Origin: Paragorgia papillata
Lineage: Eukaryota; Cnidaria; Anthozoa; Scleralcyonacea; Coralliidae
Direction of reading: 5' to 3'
NCBI GenBank assembly: GCA_035771165.1
Contig: JAWNZC010000372.1
Location: 743,501-807,500, forward strand
DNA: 64,000 nucleotides
Positions 32,617 to 45,460 of the stretch are shown here, one piece after another; the stretch's first letter is position 1; the number at the start of each line of letters is the position of its first letter. The position numbers were made by a program, and so were the translations under genes. Under the pieces are notes generated by a model. That model worked only from the letters and a program-made list of their open reading frames with translations. It made no database searches and had not been told where the DNA came from.

Positions 32617-35302
32617 TTCGTGACCTGATTACAGCTGACTCGTCCCCTAGGGGTCAGGGGAGTGATATTTGAAAAACTCCAGCGCAATGTTTCCCCTTTG
32701 CGATCTCCTGCGTTTAAATTTCCTATTGTTTTTCCTCGCGCTTGAATCACGCACGTTACGCTGGTTTCACTCCACTGACCCCTACTGCACATCATTTACG
32801 CCGGCGTTTTTTTTACTTCCCTATTTCTTAAATAAATTCTCTTTAACGAAAGACGCAAGAGACGAGTCAGTGATTACGGTATACACACACGCGAAAATGT
32901 ATATAATATCTTTGATTTATACAATAGAAATTCAAGTGGTTTATTGATGGGTTTTTATGAAAAAAGAAAAACAAGTCTACTGGCCTGATCTGATGCTATC
33001 TGTGTGCGTTCTTAATATACCACAATAAACAAACAATGAAAATGCACACGGAAGTCACGTTATTGGATATAACCAAGATAAATACTAGCGTCGTACCCAT
33101 AGCCTGTCTACAGCCTGAATATACACCCTTTAATTTAGTCCGAGAACTTGCACGATAGCAGATTTTGAGTGGTCTAATACTTGTATGAATCATTATAGTT
33201 TAGGAACAAGTCATAAAATAACTTCTAGGGTGTGCCGCGGAGGATAAAATGACATTTTCCCAAACTTTTTGGTAGGCCCATGCCGCCCATCACGGATTAT
33301 GGAAAACATTTCATGACCCATCCTATCGTACATGTACATGTATCGCTTCGAAAAGACCATCATTCCCTGCTAGCAGAGGTCTCCAGAGAAAAGAGACATC
33401 TGCCAACATCCGACACCTTTCCTGTCGTGCATGCGCGAAGTTACCTTGACAACGAAGTTCAGAAACACGAGATATGCGTGAACATACTGTATCTGCTCAG
33501 GTATATCAACTCTGAGTCGTTTTATAACTTTCCAAATACCGTAAAAAGCTTTCTAAAGCTCATTAATAATTCATGAGGAAAACACAGAGAAAATCCATGT
33601 TTAATGAGGGTCTATATATGTGATATAGATTCCTCTTGATTTACCAAAACTTTAGCTTTGATTTTCTCGACTTAGACAACGTTTTCTTAGAAAAATCACT
33701 ACGCCAATGAACTTACCAAATAGATCGTTTTATAAAAAATTTACAGAATTCGTGTCCGTTCTGTATCGGGATTCTCGGCTTCGCCTCGTGTCTGTATACC
33801 TCGATACAGAACGGCCACTCATTCTCTAAATAGTAATTATACCACCTCTGTGACAAAGTATTCTTACTTCTTTACGGAAATAATGTTTTAAATAGTAAAT
33901 TAAGACATAAAAATAGGGTTGCGGAAGCTCAACTGGCTTTGGAACGCTGATTGTTACACTCTAGCGCAACCACGTAAACAACTGAATTCGTTGGTCATTG
34001 TGTAAGCACGCTCAGTAGCCAATCAGAATGTGTGTTGCACCAAACCTGTTTTCAAAACTGGCTTGACACGTCCAAAATCATGGACGGCGGCTACATCAAA
34101 CAAAGCGTCGGATGTTTCCAGAGGGTTCCCTCCTTCCTACTTCTGCCAGCAGGGAAAGACCATCACTGTATTTACTTGATACTTATTATACCAATATTTT
34201 CCTATTATTATACTATACTATTATTTTATACCAATGTTTTCCGAGAAGTGATACGTAGTAAAATTGATATTAAAGTACCTCATTTCCAATAGAGTTGGCG
34301 AAGAATTGTCAAAGCAGATAATGACTACATTAACAAAACAAAAGGAGGTGACAAATGAACAATTTAGTACAAATAATTTTGTTTTCTTTTTGAATATATT
34401 TTATCCAAAATAATGCTTTTAAGATAATTGTGTTTTATGTAATATAACTCGAAAACATCATGTTTTCTCGTGTTTGAATTCCCTGATGAAACACTCAAAC
34501 TCGTTGTTGATATTGCAACTCAATCGAGCGATTTCAATTGAAAAATACAATTAGAATAAACCCTGATGAGATTTTATTTATGAGTGTAAAATTTATTCAT
34601 ACAGCAACTTGTTTATTTTGCATAGATAATTAAGATCTTAAGAATTAGATGAACACCGGTTTTCATCTAATATCTTGGGTTTTACTACAGTATCCTTCTT
34701 CAATCAGATGACCGAATGAACTATTGTAAATTGGCTGATTATCTCATGAGTTATTAATGATTTGAGATAAATAATGCTAGGAGAAAAATTTGGATATATT
34801 TGTTTTATAGCCCATCTATTTGTACAAGAAATACCTAACGGCCCACCCATCCATATTTCCTCCCACCCACAGTAGCAGTTTTGACAGGTCCCTTATTTGA
34901 TTGGATTACTTGATCTCACGAGAATTCCTAGAGAAGCAATTGTAACTTGCATAAAACAGCGCCTGTTATTTAGACATTCAATCAGAATCTACTTCTCAGA
35001 TCTGAGAAGCTCAGCGGAGGACGACAAGCCATCTTGCAAGTTTTCACAGACTGAATTACAGCTGTACATTCAGGCTGTAGACAGGTTACGCACCCAAGGT
35101 CCTAAGAATTTCTACTGAGCGGAGATAAGACACTGGATAGGAAGTTAGATCAGTGAACTCTATATATACCTGGACGGCTGACTGACAATCAAAAAGTAAG
35201 GGGGAAATGGCAGACATGACACGTTAGGCATTTTAGACGTCAGTTTCAGCCCCCTACGCGGTCGTATACAGCAAATTTAATTTACGTACTGCTGCGAAAA
35301 CC
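32617..35302. other. Long intron part without recognised exons
   Basis: No Ig exon with acceptor, phase-1 frame and donor was found. A short hairpin, ccgttctgtatcg with cgatacagaacgg, lies at about 33758-33816. Open frames here (33280, 34032, 34897) lack domains. Confidence 0.45.
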
Positions 35303-35521
35303 CAATCTCGTTCCCAGAGCCCACGTTCCCCATCCGGGAAACGAGAGACTCTGGGTTAATCCGTTTCGCATCGATATTTCATTGGCTGATGAACACAGTG
35401 AGCTCTATATAACTCTTCTTCCGGATAACAAGAATCCTGTGATGGCGTGAACGGATTATCCCAGAGCCTCTCGTCTCCCGCCCGCTGGGTAAGGGGAACG
35501 TGGGCTCTGGGAACGAGATTG
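35303..35521. mobile_element. Short MULE-like fold-back, 219 bp
   Basis: The left end CAATCTCGTTCCCAGAGCC is mirrored at the right, followed inward by cacgttcccc. Flanking nonamers are GCGAAAACC and GCGAATACC (8 of 9 identical). The end is a variant of the CAACCTCGTNCCCAGGGCC termini seen elsewhere in the window, which makes it a member of the same group. Almost entirely inverted arms. Confidence 0.8.
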
Positions 35522-36055
35522 GCGAATACCTAGAACAGCTAAGAACCATCACAAAAACAGCCAAATTTTTATTTTTACACAGGATACGGAAAAGAACAAG
35601 TGCTTTATATGGTATACGATAAAGCCTCTCTACATTTACTAGCTGCATTAAGCTGTCGAAAACACGCTTGATTGAAATATGTTAAATATTATGTCCGGTT
35701 TCATGTTGTTAAACTGACGTTTTTAAATCATGTTTAAGTCTCCATGTTCGCCCTCATTTTTCGTCCAAAGGTTGTATGGAGTCAGCCTTCCAGCTATTAT
35801 AGAATTCACTAGGTTGGATAAATACGATGCAATAGTTCTGTCTATGACGTCGGTTAGTCGGAATAGTTGCACTGGCGTAAACGCGGAACGTCCCCCTCAT
35901 AGACCTTCCACGTTGAAGTGACGAGACATTTTTGGTGGGTTGGGGGCGTGGCCCCGAAAGGTTCTTGAATTTTTGGTTTTCTGAAACGATACTTCCTAAA
36001 CTTTCGAGAAAATTAATCTTTTTGAGATTGTATCTCAACAGTTTTTTATCCATTA

Positions 36056-36345
36056 AGTTTGTCTTATTTGAAAGAACACTTACAATTACATAGTAAGTTT
36101 TTCGTTCTACAGTAGATATATTTCAAGTTGTTTGATATGCAAACTAAACAGTTTGACGTCACATGTGCATAATGAGTTACCGAAGAAGGTTATACATGAC
36201 ATCGTTGATATTACCAAACCAAAATCGAAGGAAGCGTGTGGGTGTGTTTCTCCCACACCACCAAACATGTAGAATTTCAATGGTTATATTTGTAGAATAG
36301 CAAAGATATATAACCTTCTCCGATAACTCATTAGTGACCTAAAGA
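36056..36345. mobile_element. Palindromic MITE copy (unit 0)
   Basis: It starts aagtttgtcttatttgaaag and contains the inverted pair gtgcataatgagttaccgaa and ttctccgataactcatta. It belongs to the family of the fuller copy at 63100-63645. Copies lie at the same place in units 1-3 (39394-39760, 46065-46430, 51255-51640), so it inserted before the unit was duplicated. Confidence 0.7.
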
Positions 36346-36371
36346 TGGCACGACAAGTGAAAATAAGATCC

Positions 36372-37160
36372 CATTAGAGTGGAATAATAGTATAGAGTGG
36401 AATCTTTAGCGATCAATAATACAGTGGAATTATAGAAATATAGAGTGGAATTATAATAGAATAGAGTGGAAACATCACTAGAAGTCAATAAAAGTATAGA
36501 GTGGAATTATAATAGAATAGAGTGGAAACATCACGAGAAGTCAATAATAGTGTAGAGTGGAATAATAGTATAGAAGTGGAATAACAGCATACCGTGGAAT
36601 AATATAGTATATAGTGGAAACATCACCAGAAGTCAATAATAGTATAGAGTGGAATAATAGAATAGAGTGGAAACATCACCAGAAGTCAATAATAGTGTAG
36701 AGTGAAATAATAGAATAGAGTGGAAACATCGCCAGAAGTCAATAATAGCATAGAGTGGAATAATATAGTATACAGTGGAAACATCACGAGAAGTCAATAA
36801 TAGTATAGAGTGGAGTAATAGTATAGAGTGGAATAATAGAATAGAGTGGAAACATCACGAGAAATCAATAATAATATAGAGTGGAATTATAATAGAATAG
36901 AGTGGAAACATCACCAGAAGTCAATAATAGTATAGAGTGGAATAATTGAATAGAGTGGAAACATCGCCAGGAGTCAATAATAGTATAGAGTGGAATAATA
37001 GAATAGAGTGGAAACATCACCAGAAGTAAAAGATAGTTTAGAGTGGATTAATAGAATAGAGTGGAAACATCACCAGAAGTCGATAATAGAAAAGTGTGAT
37101 ATAATAGAATAGAGTGGCAACATCACCAGAAGTCAATAATAGTATAGACTGGAATAATAG
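36372..37160 (+). repeat. Intronic minisatellite, unit 0
   Basis: Tandem mixture of an 18-bp unit (tatagagtggaataatag) and a longer unit of about 33-35 bp (gagtggaaacatcaccagaa then gtcaataatag). It has no canonical splice or coding role; any long ORFs on either strand follow from the period being a multiple of three. Confidence 0.95.
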
Positions 37161-38037
37161 TTGTAATAGTAAAAATTCGATAACTCTAAAAGTATTTGGG
37201 ATTTTTACAAACCCACACACTTTTTTTGCTGTGATATTTATCTACCAAACTGCCAATTTTCAGTAAATCGCATTATAGTAAATAGTTGTTAGTTCGAATT
37301 GGAATGAGAACTTTAATAAACAGAAGCGCTATTTTTTGTTTGCGTTCATAAAATGACTAAATATTTTGTTGCAGTCTTGTAGCTACAATCGTGGAATAAT
37401 TACATTGGGACACAGCGTATGTCAAGTGACTTATGTGCGCACGCGATTTAACTTTAAAATTTGCCCTCCCCTTCCCCCTCCGATCAACGTTGCGACAGAA
37501 TTTTTGTTTTCTAGGCCTCAGAAGTATCCCCTGGAAATCAACATTGATTGGTGGGGGGTGGGGAGGGGTAAAGCAACGTTATTTTTCCCACGATAGTGAA
37601 ATAAGCAAGAAGGAAGCTAATTGATGCTTTAGTGTCCCAATGAATTATTCTCAGATTGTAGTTATATCATCTTTCGAATAATGTGTAGGTTTTGCTATAT
37701 GCAATAAACGGACGGAACGCTATAATGTTTTCCCTAAAACGTAACCCGAAGGGCTACAGTAACCTTAAATTTTTCTTTGTTCCTCATTACCTTTTTCTTT
37801 ATAAAATTATATTTAAACAAATTTTTCCTATGTCAAATATTCTACTATAATTAAAACTATATTTTGATCTTTCCGACGGGAGTGGCTACTTCCAGACCCC
37901 AAAGCGCAAGGGGGTTGCAATTAACGTTTTCGTATCAGGAAGGATATTTACAAAAATTACATATTTCTAGTAAATAAATAATTGTTATTTATATGATTCC
38001 CTCAGTGACTAATTCTTAAATGATTCTTTTGTTTCAG

Positions 38038-38292
38038 ATGAACCAGTTGCTGACGTTACTTGTAATACTTCTGTGTCTATTGAAGAGGGAAATAATTTTT
38101 CCTGTAAATGTTCTGGAAACGATGGTAGTCCTCCTCCTAGCATAATGTGGTTAAGGGATGACGATAAGTTGACTGCTGTGGATAACATTTTGACATTGCG
38201 TAACATTAGCAAGCTCAACAATGGGACATACGTGTGTCGTGTACAAATTGGTAATTTAAAGAAAGAAAAACGAGTTGACGTTACTGTTCTTT
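38038..38292 (+). CDS. Ig exon A1
   Basis: Acceptor tcttttgtttcag, donor gtgagtac, 255 bases, phase 1 both ends, 85 residues. It encodes a compact Ig-like (I-set/C2-like) domain: Cys23 in NNFSCKCSG, Trp38 in SIMWLRDD, and N-N-G-T-Y-V-C with Cys67. Two extra cysteines, Cys9 (DVTC) and Cys25, could form a second disulfide. N-glycosylation motifs include N20-F-S, N56-I-S and N62-G-T. The split first codon is GAT (Asp) after domain 1. Compared with A2 there are five base changes, three of them amino-acid changing (E2K, I15L, I71S). The extracellular binding role is inferred from context. Confidence 0.88.
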
Positions 38293-39393
38293 GTGAGTAC
38301 ACTTATTACGCATTCTGTGGGTTGAGTAAAACATGATAGAATTAAATGTACAGAGCAAGAGATTACTCTCACATTAACATTTTTTAATTTAACAGGTTTA
38401 CACGGTCATTTAAGCTTATAGAATAATCCCTTACTAAAACACGTACACCGTGATTCAACGTGGTGGACGATGAACAATGAACGGAACTACGGAAGATAAC
38501 GGTGCACAAGCCCTACGCCCGGGCTCGGGGATTATTTTTTTGACAAAAAAGACTCAAGTCTTTAAGAAAGGGTTTTTTGGGATACGTATATCCATTTCAA
38601 AAGAACAGAAACAAATCAACGTTTACGTATAAAGCAGAACAATAGAGTTTTATTTTCAAGCCATACAAAATTGAAGCTGACGTCCAAAATGGTCGCGTAG
38701 GGGCCTGAAACTGACGTTCAAAACAGTCTCCATGTTTGGCCTCAAGTTTTTCGTCAGTGGTTGCCTGTAGTCAATACCTTCCAGGTATTGTACAGTTCAC
38801 TGGGTTGGATAAATACGACAGCGACCATTGCACCAGTTTACTTCCGGATCCGATTTTACTTTTCAATGTTTACTGTGATTTTTCCTAAAATAGTACGGCT
38901 CATCAGCTAGTGCTGTAAACTCCATTTTACTTTTGTGATGTAGTTCTGTCTATAACGTCGGTTAGTCGGAATAGTTGCACTGGTGTAGTGAATACTATCG
39001 GCACCCAGTGGCAAACTTAATTCGTAACGTCCCCCTCATACACCTTCCACGCTGAAGTGACGAGACATTTCCAGTAAAAGCCTACCTAATATGAACGAGT
39101 TTTCTGATGGCTATAAGTAGCCAATCACATTGTCGACTATCAATACGTTCCGATGCCCCTTACTGATCAGGGTTACGGAAACGTGTTGGGCTTTGCTTAT
39201 CTAAACCAACCAGAAGCCTTCTTAGTATAGGTAGTCGATGACCTGAGATTTCTGGAGGGTTGGGGGTGTCGTCCCGAAAGGTTTTTGGATTTTTGGTTTT
39301 CTGAAACGGAATTCCTAAACTTTTGAGCAAAATATATACGTCTTAAATCACCTTTTAAGAGTGTATGTCGTCAGTTTTCGGTCCATTAAGTTT

Positions 39394-39760
39394 GTCTTAT
39401 TTGAAAGAACACTTAAAATTAAAAAGTAACATTTTTTAAGTGTTGCGTTTTAGATATAATTCAAGTTGTTTGATATGTAAATTAAACATTTTGACGTCGC
39501 ATGTGCATAATGAGTTATCGGAGAAGGTTATATATTGTTACTATTACGAAACCAAATGAATTCGAATGAAGCGTGTGGGTGTGTTTCTGTATATAACCTC
39601 CGATAACTCAGGCACATGTGACGTCAAGAGGTTAATTTGCATATCAAAGAAACTGAAATATCTCAACAACGAATCAAGGATACGAAAAAACTGTATAAAA
39701 GAGGTTACTTTACGTGTTATTTCATATGCACTTTAAGGTATTTTTTCCTATGTAAATATT
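39394..39760. mobile_element. Palindromic MITE copy (unit 1 intron)
   Basis: Same family as 63100-63645. The inverted pair gacgtcgcatgtgcataatg and ataactcaggcacatgtgac lies in the A1-B1 intron. It is shared by position with units 2 and 3. Confidence 0.7.
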
Positions 39761-39969
39761 TCGTAATAAGTACACATGTATTCTACAACGATATTTTTCG
39801 GTTAAAGTTTAAGTGACAATTGCGTTTTAGTAGTGCCTCATCAGTTCAAAGCAATCAATTTGCAGAGCTAGTGAAACAAATTATGCAGTAATTGAATACT
39901 CTTATCGACACCCCAGAATTTTTTATATTTACCCAATTTTAACCATTCCGTACTTTTCCTCCTTTTTAG

Positions 39970-40236
39970 TGCGACCAGTTGCTAACATTAGCTGTACTAC
40001 TCCTGTGAATATCACAGAAGGTGAAAACGTTTCATGTATTTGTTCTGGAGTGAATGGCAACCCCCCTGCTACTGCATATTGGCTTAAAGATAACAATTCA
40101 ACACCTATAACAGTAGGATATGTGAATGCGCTACTGGACATAAAAAACATTAGTAAGAACGATAATGGGACATACACCTGTCGAGTGCAAAGTGGAACTT
40201 TAACTGACGAACAACGAGTTGACATTACTGTTTTTG
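39970..40236 (+). CDS. Ig exon B1
   Basis: Acceptor cctcctttttag, donor gtaagtat, 267 bases, phase 1 both ends, 89 residues. Landmarks are Cys9 (ISC), Cys23 and Cys25 (VSCICSG), GNPP, Trp38, and D-N-G-T-Y-T-C with Cys71. It has the same four-cysteine layout as the A exons, so A and B are old paralogues. Five N-glycosylation motifs are visible (N14, N20, N43, N60, N66). The split first codon is TTG (Leu) after an A exon or GTG (Val) after a B exon. A second in-frame acceptor, gaccag, lies nine bases inside the exon. B2 differs by one residue (V49E). Confidence 0.88.
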
Positions 40237-40287
40237 GTAAGTATTTTGGTTTAGTTATATAAAAGTGGTATATGTTCTTACATTCCG

Positions 40288-41880
40288 AGTATAGTATAGA
40301 GTGGAATTATAGTATAGAGTGGAATTATAATATAGAGTGGAATAATAGTATAGAGTGGAATAATATTATAAAGTGGAATAATAGTATAGAGTAGAATAAT
40401 AGTATAGAGTGGAATAATATAGTATAGAGTGGAGTGGAATAATAGAATAGAGTGGAATAATAATATAGCGCAATCAATAATACAGTATAATTATAATTAT
40501 AGAAATATTGAGTGGAATTATAATAGAATAGAGTGGAAACGTCATCAGAAGTCAATAATAGTATAGAGTGGAATAACATAGTATAGAGAGCAAATATCAC
40601 CAGAAGTCAATAATAGTAAAGGGTGGAATTATAATAGAATAGAGTGGAAACATCACGAGAAGTCAATAATAGTGTAAAGTGGAATAATAATATAGAAGTG
40701 GATATGGAGTGGAATAATAATATAGAGTGGAATAATAGTATAGAGTGGAATAATAGAATAGAGTGGAATAATAGTATAGAGTGGAATAATAGTATAGAGT
40801 GGAATAATAGTATAGAGTGGAATAATAGTATAGAGTGGAGTAATAGTATAGAGTGGAATAATAGTATAGAGTGGAATAACATAGTATAGAGAGCAAATAT
40901 CACCAGAAGTCAATAATAGTATAGGGTGGAATTATAATATCGAAGTGGAATAATAGTATGGAGTGGAATAATAATATAGAGTGGAATAATAGTATAGAGT
41001 GGAATAATAGAATAGAATAGAGTAGAATAATAGTGTAGAGTGGAATAATAGTATAGAGTGGAATAATAGTATAGAGTGGAATAATAGTATAGAGTGGAAT
41101 AATAATATAGAGTGGAATAATAGTATAGAGTGGAATAATAGTATGAAGTGGAATAATAGTGTAGAGTGGAATAATAGTATATATAGAGTGGAATAATAGT
41201 ATAGAGTGGAATAATGGTATAGAGTGGAATAATAGTATAGAGTGGAATAATAGTATAGAGTGGAATAATAGTGCATGTAGAGTGGAATAATAGTATAGAG
41301 TGGAATAATAGTATAGAGTGGAAACATCGCCAGAAGTCAATAATAGTATAGAGTGGACTGATATAGTATAGAGTGGAAACATCGCCAGAAGTCAATAATA
41401 GCATAGAGTGGAATAATATAGTATAGAGTGGAAACATTGCCAGAAGTCAATAATAGCATAGAGTGGAATAATATAGTATAGAGTGGAAACATCGCCAGAA
41501 GTCAATAATAGTATAGAGTGGACTAATATAGTATAGAGTGGAAACATCGCCAGAAGTCAATAATAGCATAGAGTGGAATAATGTAGTATAGAGTGGAAAC
41601 ATCGCGAGAAGTCAATAATAGTATAGAGTGGAGTAATAGTATAGAGTGGAATAATAGAATAGAGTGGAAACATCACCAGAAGTCGATAATAGAAAAGTGT
41701 GATATAATTGAATAGAGTGGAAACATCACCAGAACTCAATAATAGTATAGAGTGGAATTATAATAGAATAGAATGGAAACATCACCAGAACTCAATAATA
41801 GTATAGAGTGGAATTATAATAGAATGGAGTGGAAACATCACCAGAAGTAAATAATAGTACAGACTGGAATAATAGTTGTA
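40288..41880 (+). repeat. Intronic minisatellite downstream of B1
   Basis: About 1.6 kb of the 18-bp unit tatagagtggaataatag and the longer agtggaaacatcgccagaag unit. The 18-bp unit dominates at 40700-41320 and the long unit at 41320-41870. This is the source of the many apparent long ORFs on the minus strand. Confidence 0.97.
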
Positions 41881-42172
41881 ATAGTAAAAATTCGATAGCT
41901 AACTTTTTTTGCTGTGATATTTATCTACCAAACTGCCAATTTTCAGTAAATTGCATTATAGTAAATAGTTGTTAGTTCGAATTCGAATGAGAACTTTAAT
42001 AAACAGAAGCGCTATTTTTTGTTTGCGTTCATAAAATGACTAAATATTTTGTTGCAGTCTTGTAGCCAGTTATATCATCTTTAGAATAATGTGTAGGTTT
42101 TGGTATATGCAATAAACGGACGGAGCGCTATAATGTTTTCCCTAAAACGTAACCCGAAGGGCTACAGTAACC

Positions 42173-43902
42173 CAACCTCGTCCCCAGGGCCTTTTGCGGT
42201 GGGGCAGCGCGAAAAGGCCCTGGCATCGGCTGGTGGGTTCTGTGTTTTCATTGGTTGATCGCTTATCTTAAATATTCTTCGCAAATACTATTAATGCAAA
42301 ATTTCAATGAATTTGGTCACGACTCATATTCGACAATAGCTCATAAGCGTCCGCGTTTAAAGTTTGATCTGTTCTTATATACTTATAGTAGCGATAATGG
42401 CGGATTCCAATAACGTTTGAGAAATTCAGTGGCGAAAAACCGACTTTCGAGGATAAACATCTTTGCTCGGAGTTTAATCTGCCGTCTTTCGAAAGTCGTC
42501 ACATGTTTTGGTATTCAGTAAAAGCTGTAATGACAAGGATTTATGTGCGAATGTGCAGAATACTTGTGAAATTATTTAGATCACCGAGGACGATTCGAGT
42601 TCAAAGTTGATATGCAGAAAGTGCGAGGTATTTCTTAGACAAGAGCCAAAATATGCAAATTAGAATAAACGTTGTGTAGCCACAAACGAAGTGTGGGAGG
42701 CTGGGAGCAGTATATGCTCTCCAAACTAAATGGTAATTTGGAGAGCACATAGGTACGACAGCGCGAGTGAGTACGAGTTTGGAATTTTATACTGTTCAGT
42801 CAGTTCAGATAAAAAATAGTTGTGAGAAATTTAATACCATTAACGCGAGTATCACATTTCGAATTTAGTCAATTTGCAAATTCGAAGTTGTATATCATAT
42901 TTATATATATATTCCTTTTCCAGTTTCAAAGCGAAAAATCTCAAAGAACAAAGAGTGGTAGATAAACCTCCCGGAAACGCCGTTAAAATGTGGTCCTCAA
43001 TGACTATATTTATAGTGGTTAATATTACATTTTAGTCACACAACTAAAAGATAACAATGCAGAGTGACAAGGAAAATAACCAGCCAAAAATTGTCAACAA
43101 AAAATAAAAAAGTTCCGCGGAAAATCTTTTAAGCATGTCTTTTGTCTTTGAAATAAAAATATACATATATCTACGCCAAATAATAAAATATACGTGTAGA
43201 ACTGAAAAGCTAGAACGCTTCAGCCTTGTAATTTCTCTGGCAAGCTTTGACGTCTTGTCAATTTCACTTTGCCACATCATATTATGTGATTTCGACTTAG
43301 GAAAAACCTGACAGACTGTGGATTATAGTAAACTTTTCAAATAACACAATTTAAGTAGAATGACTAAAAAATCTACAAATAAAACACCGTTCATTTATGA
43401 AGACTGAGTATAAGGAAAGTTATATTTACACTTAATTCATGATTTGTTGCTTTGACGGGCGTATTCGTGCGGCCAGACAACTGAGTCATGTTTGTCTCTT
43501 CCTGTGGTTTTGGTAGAAGAAACTGCGCGGGAGCTCCTGCTGTTGTTACTTCTTGAACTTCTTATATTTGCGGCTTGGAAAGTTAGCTTCTTAATTTAAT
43601 ACCGCAATACCTGATTTCACTAGTTTAGCTTGAGCTGGTCGTTTTGATGGCTCCCTTATGGACGATGAAGAGATCTCTATGTAACAAGTATTCAAAACAC
43701 TTTACCTGAAGTGGTTCTAGACAATACGAAGAGAAGTTGCCGCTATTGAACGCTAACTGAAATCGGCGAAGCACAGTCAATTTCCTCGATGATACCAAAT
43801 GTATTATAATTTATTACACCCAGAATTTCTGGGTGTAAAAACCAGCCGATGCCAGTGCCTTTTCGCGCTGCCTCACCGCAAAAGGCCCTGGGGACGCGGT
43901 TG
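42173..43902. mobile_element. MULE-like element with perfect 9-bp target duplication, 1.73 kb
   Basis: The left end is CAACCTCGTCCCCAGGGCC and the inverted right end CAACCGCGTCCCCAGGGCC, with inverted arms of about 60 bp (ttttgcggtg, cagcgcgaaaaggc, ggcatcggctggt). ACAGTAACC flanks it at 42164-42172 and 43903-43911. Units 1 and 3 carry the single uninterrupted site (gctacagtaacct). No transposase domain was recognised. Confidence 0.9.
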
Positions 43903-44136
43903 ACAGTAACCTTAAATTTTTATAAAATTATATTTAAACAAATTTTTCCTCTGTCAAATATTCTACTATAATTAAAACTATATTTTGATCTTTCCGACGG
44001 GAGTGGCTACCTCCAGACCCCAAAGCGCAAGGGGGTTGCAATTAACGTTTTAAGATTACGTATTTCTAGTAAATAAATAATTGTTATTTATATGATTCCC
44101 TCAGTGACTAATTCTTAAATGATTCTTTTGTATCAG

Positions 44137-44391
44137 ATAAACCAGTTGCTGACGTTACTTGTAATACTTCTGTGTCTCTTGAAGAGGGAAATAATTTTTC
44201 CTGTAAATGTTCTGGAAACGATGGCAGTCCTCCTCCTAGCATAATGTGGTTAAGGGATGACGATAAGTTGACTGCTGTGGATAACATTTTGACATTGCGT
44301 AACATTAGCAAGCTCAACAATGGGACATACGTGTGTCGTGTACAAAGTGGAAATTTAAAGAAAGAAAAACGAGTTGACGTTACTGTTCTTT
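44137..44391 (+). CDS. Ig exon A2
   Basis: Acceptor tcttttgtatcag (T to A change in the pyrimidine tract compared with A1), donor gtgagtac, 255 bases, phase 1 both ends. The 85 residues keep Cys9, Cys23, Cys25, Trp38, Tyr65 and Cys67 and the glycosylation motifs of A1. It differs from A1 at three residues and from A3 at three (N19D, R40K, A47T). The preceding B1 exon ends in G, giving Asp at the split codon; splicing directly from A1 would give Tyr. Confidence 0.88.
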
Positions 44392-44939
44392 GTGAGTACA
44401 CTTATTTCACCATTTGACATACGCATTCCGTGGGTTGAGTGATTAATTAATTAGATGTACAGAGCAAGAGATTACTCTCAGATTAACATTTTTTAATTTG
44501 ACAGCTTTAAACGGTCATTTACGCTTTTAGAATAATCCCATACTAAAACACGTACACCATGATTCAACATGGTGGACGAGCTATAGTTTTGGTTTTGGAA
44601 GCTTCGTATTGGTAACGTGCGTCAAAGAACAACGAACGGAACTACGGAAGACAACGGTACACAAGCCCTACGCCCGGGCTCGGGGATTATTTTTTTGACA
44701 AAAAAGACTCAAGTCTTTAAGAAAGGGTTTTTTGGAATACGTATATCCATTTCAAAAGAACAGAAACAAATCAACGTTTACGTATAAAGCAGAACAATAG
44801 AGTTTTATTTTCAAGCCATACAAAACTGAAGCTGACGTCCAAAATGGTCGCGTAGGGGCCTGAAACTGACGTTCAAAACAGTCTCCATGTTTGGCCTCAA
44901 CTTTTTCGTCCAGTAGTTGACTGTAGTCAATACCTTCCA

Positions 44940-45460
44940 CAACCTCGTACCCAGGGCATTTTGCCTCCACGTCGGGAGGTCGGCGAAAATGGCCCTGGAA
45001 TCGGCTGGTCGATTCTATAATCTGATTGGCCGGTTTAAGAACCCGATTAATTCAGATAGAGTATAATTTATTCAGGAAATTTGAATTGCAATGGGATCCA
45101 CTCTGCAAAGTTTACTCAAAGAATGGAAACGATAGCTTTGGTTATAGTCAAGAACAACATTAGATGTATGTTTGTTCATGACATTTACATGTCTTCTGGA
45201 TAATCGTGGGAGTATCATGATGAATAATGCTAGCCCAGTTGCTTTTCTGGTGAAGGCTTCACATGAGTGACTCGACAAAGCGTTGAATATTTCTATTTAT
45301 TATTCATGCATACGTATTATACAAAGAGCAAAACACAAAAGCCGCATAAATTTTCTTGCCATAACACCCCAAAATTCTGGGTGTCACGTGACCAGCCGAT
45401 GCCAGGGCCATTTTCGCCGACCTCCCGACGTGGAGAGAAAATGCCCTGGGTACGACGTTG
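44940..45460. mobile_element. MULE-like element with perfect 9-bp target duplication, 521 bp
   Basis: The left end is CAACCTCGTACCCAGGGCA and the inverted right end CAACGTCGTACCCAGGGCA. Arms continue cctccacgtcgggaggtcgg. TACCTTCCA flanks it at 44931-44939 and 45461-45469. Units 1 and 3 have the single site caataccttccaggtattg. Non-coding. Confidence 0.92.

Larger units (their letters stand above)
35690..37160 (+). repeat. Unit 0: decayed A-B unit without exons
   Basis: The order of intron landmarks matches the later units: gtctccatgtt, ggttggataaatacga, gtcggttagtcggaatagtt, gacgagacat, ttttggttttctgaaacg, the palindromic MITE with ttgacgtcacatgtgcataa, then the minisatellite. The B exon that should lie between MITE and minisatellite is absent, and no A exon is found upstream. 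It is more diverged than units 1-3. Confidence 0.75.
37161..41872 (+). repeat. Exon-duplication unit 1 (A1-B1)
   Basis: Starts at the landmark ttgtaatagtaaaaattcga, which recurs at 41873, about 49340 and 58365. Order: leader, exon A1, intron with palindromic MITE, exon B1, minisatellite. Direct orientation relative to the other units. Confidence 0.9.

Noticed and set aside
38009..38302. Minus-strand ORFs opposite Ig exons (also at 39929, 44108, 46612, 49851, 51601, 54596, 58901)
   Set aside because: They are antisense shadows; the plus strand has the domain pattern, splice sites and constant phase.
40325..41437. Long ORFs on both strands (HSILLF, YYYSTL, EWNNSI type repeats)
   Set aside because: They are translations of the 18-bp minisatellite, whose period is a multiple of three, so all frames stay open. 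The same applies to 46961-47493, 48282-48988, 54321-54539, 55046-55693 and 55924-56896.
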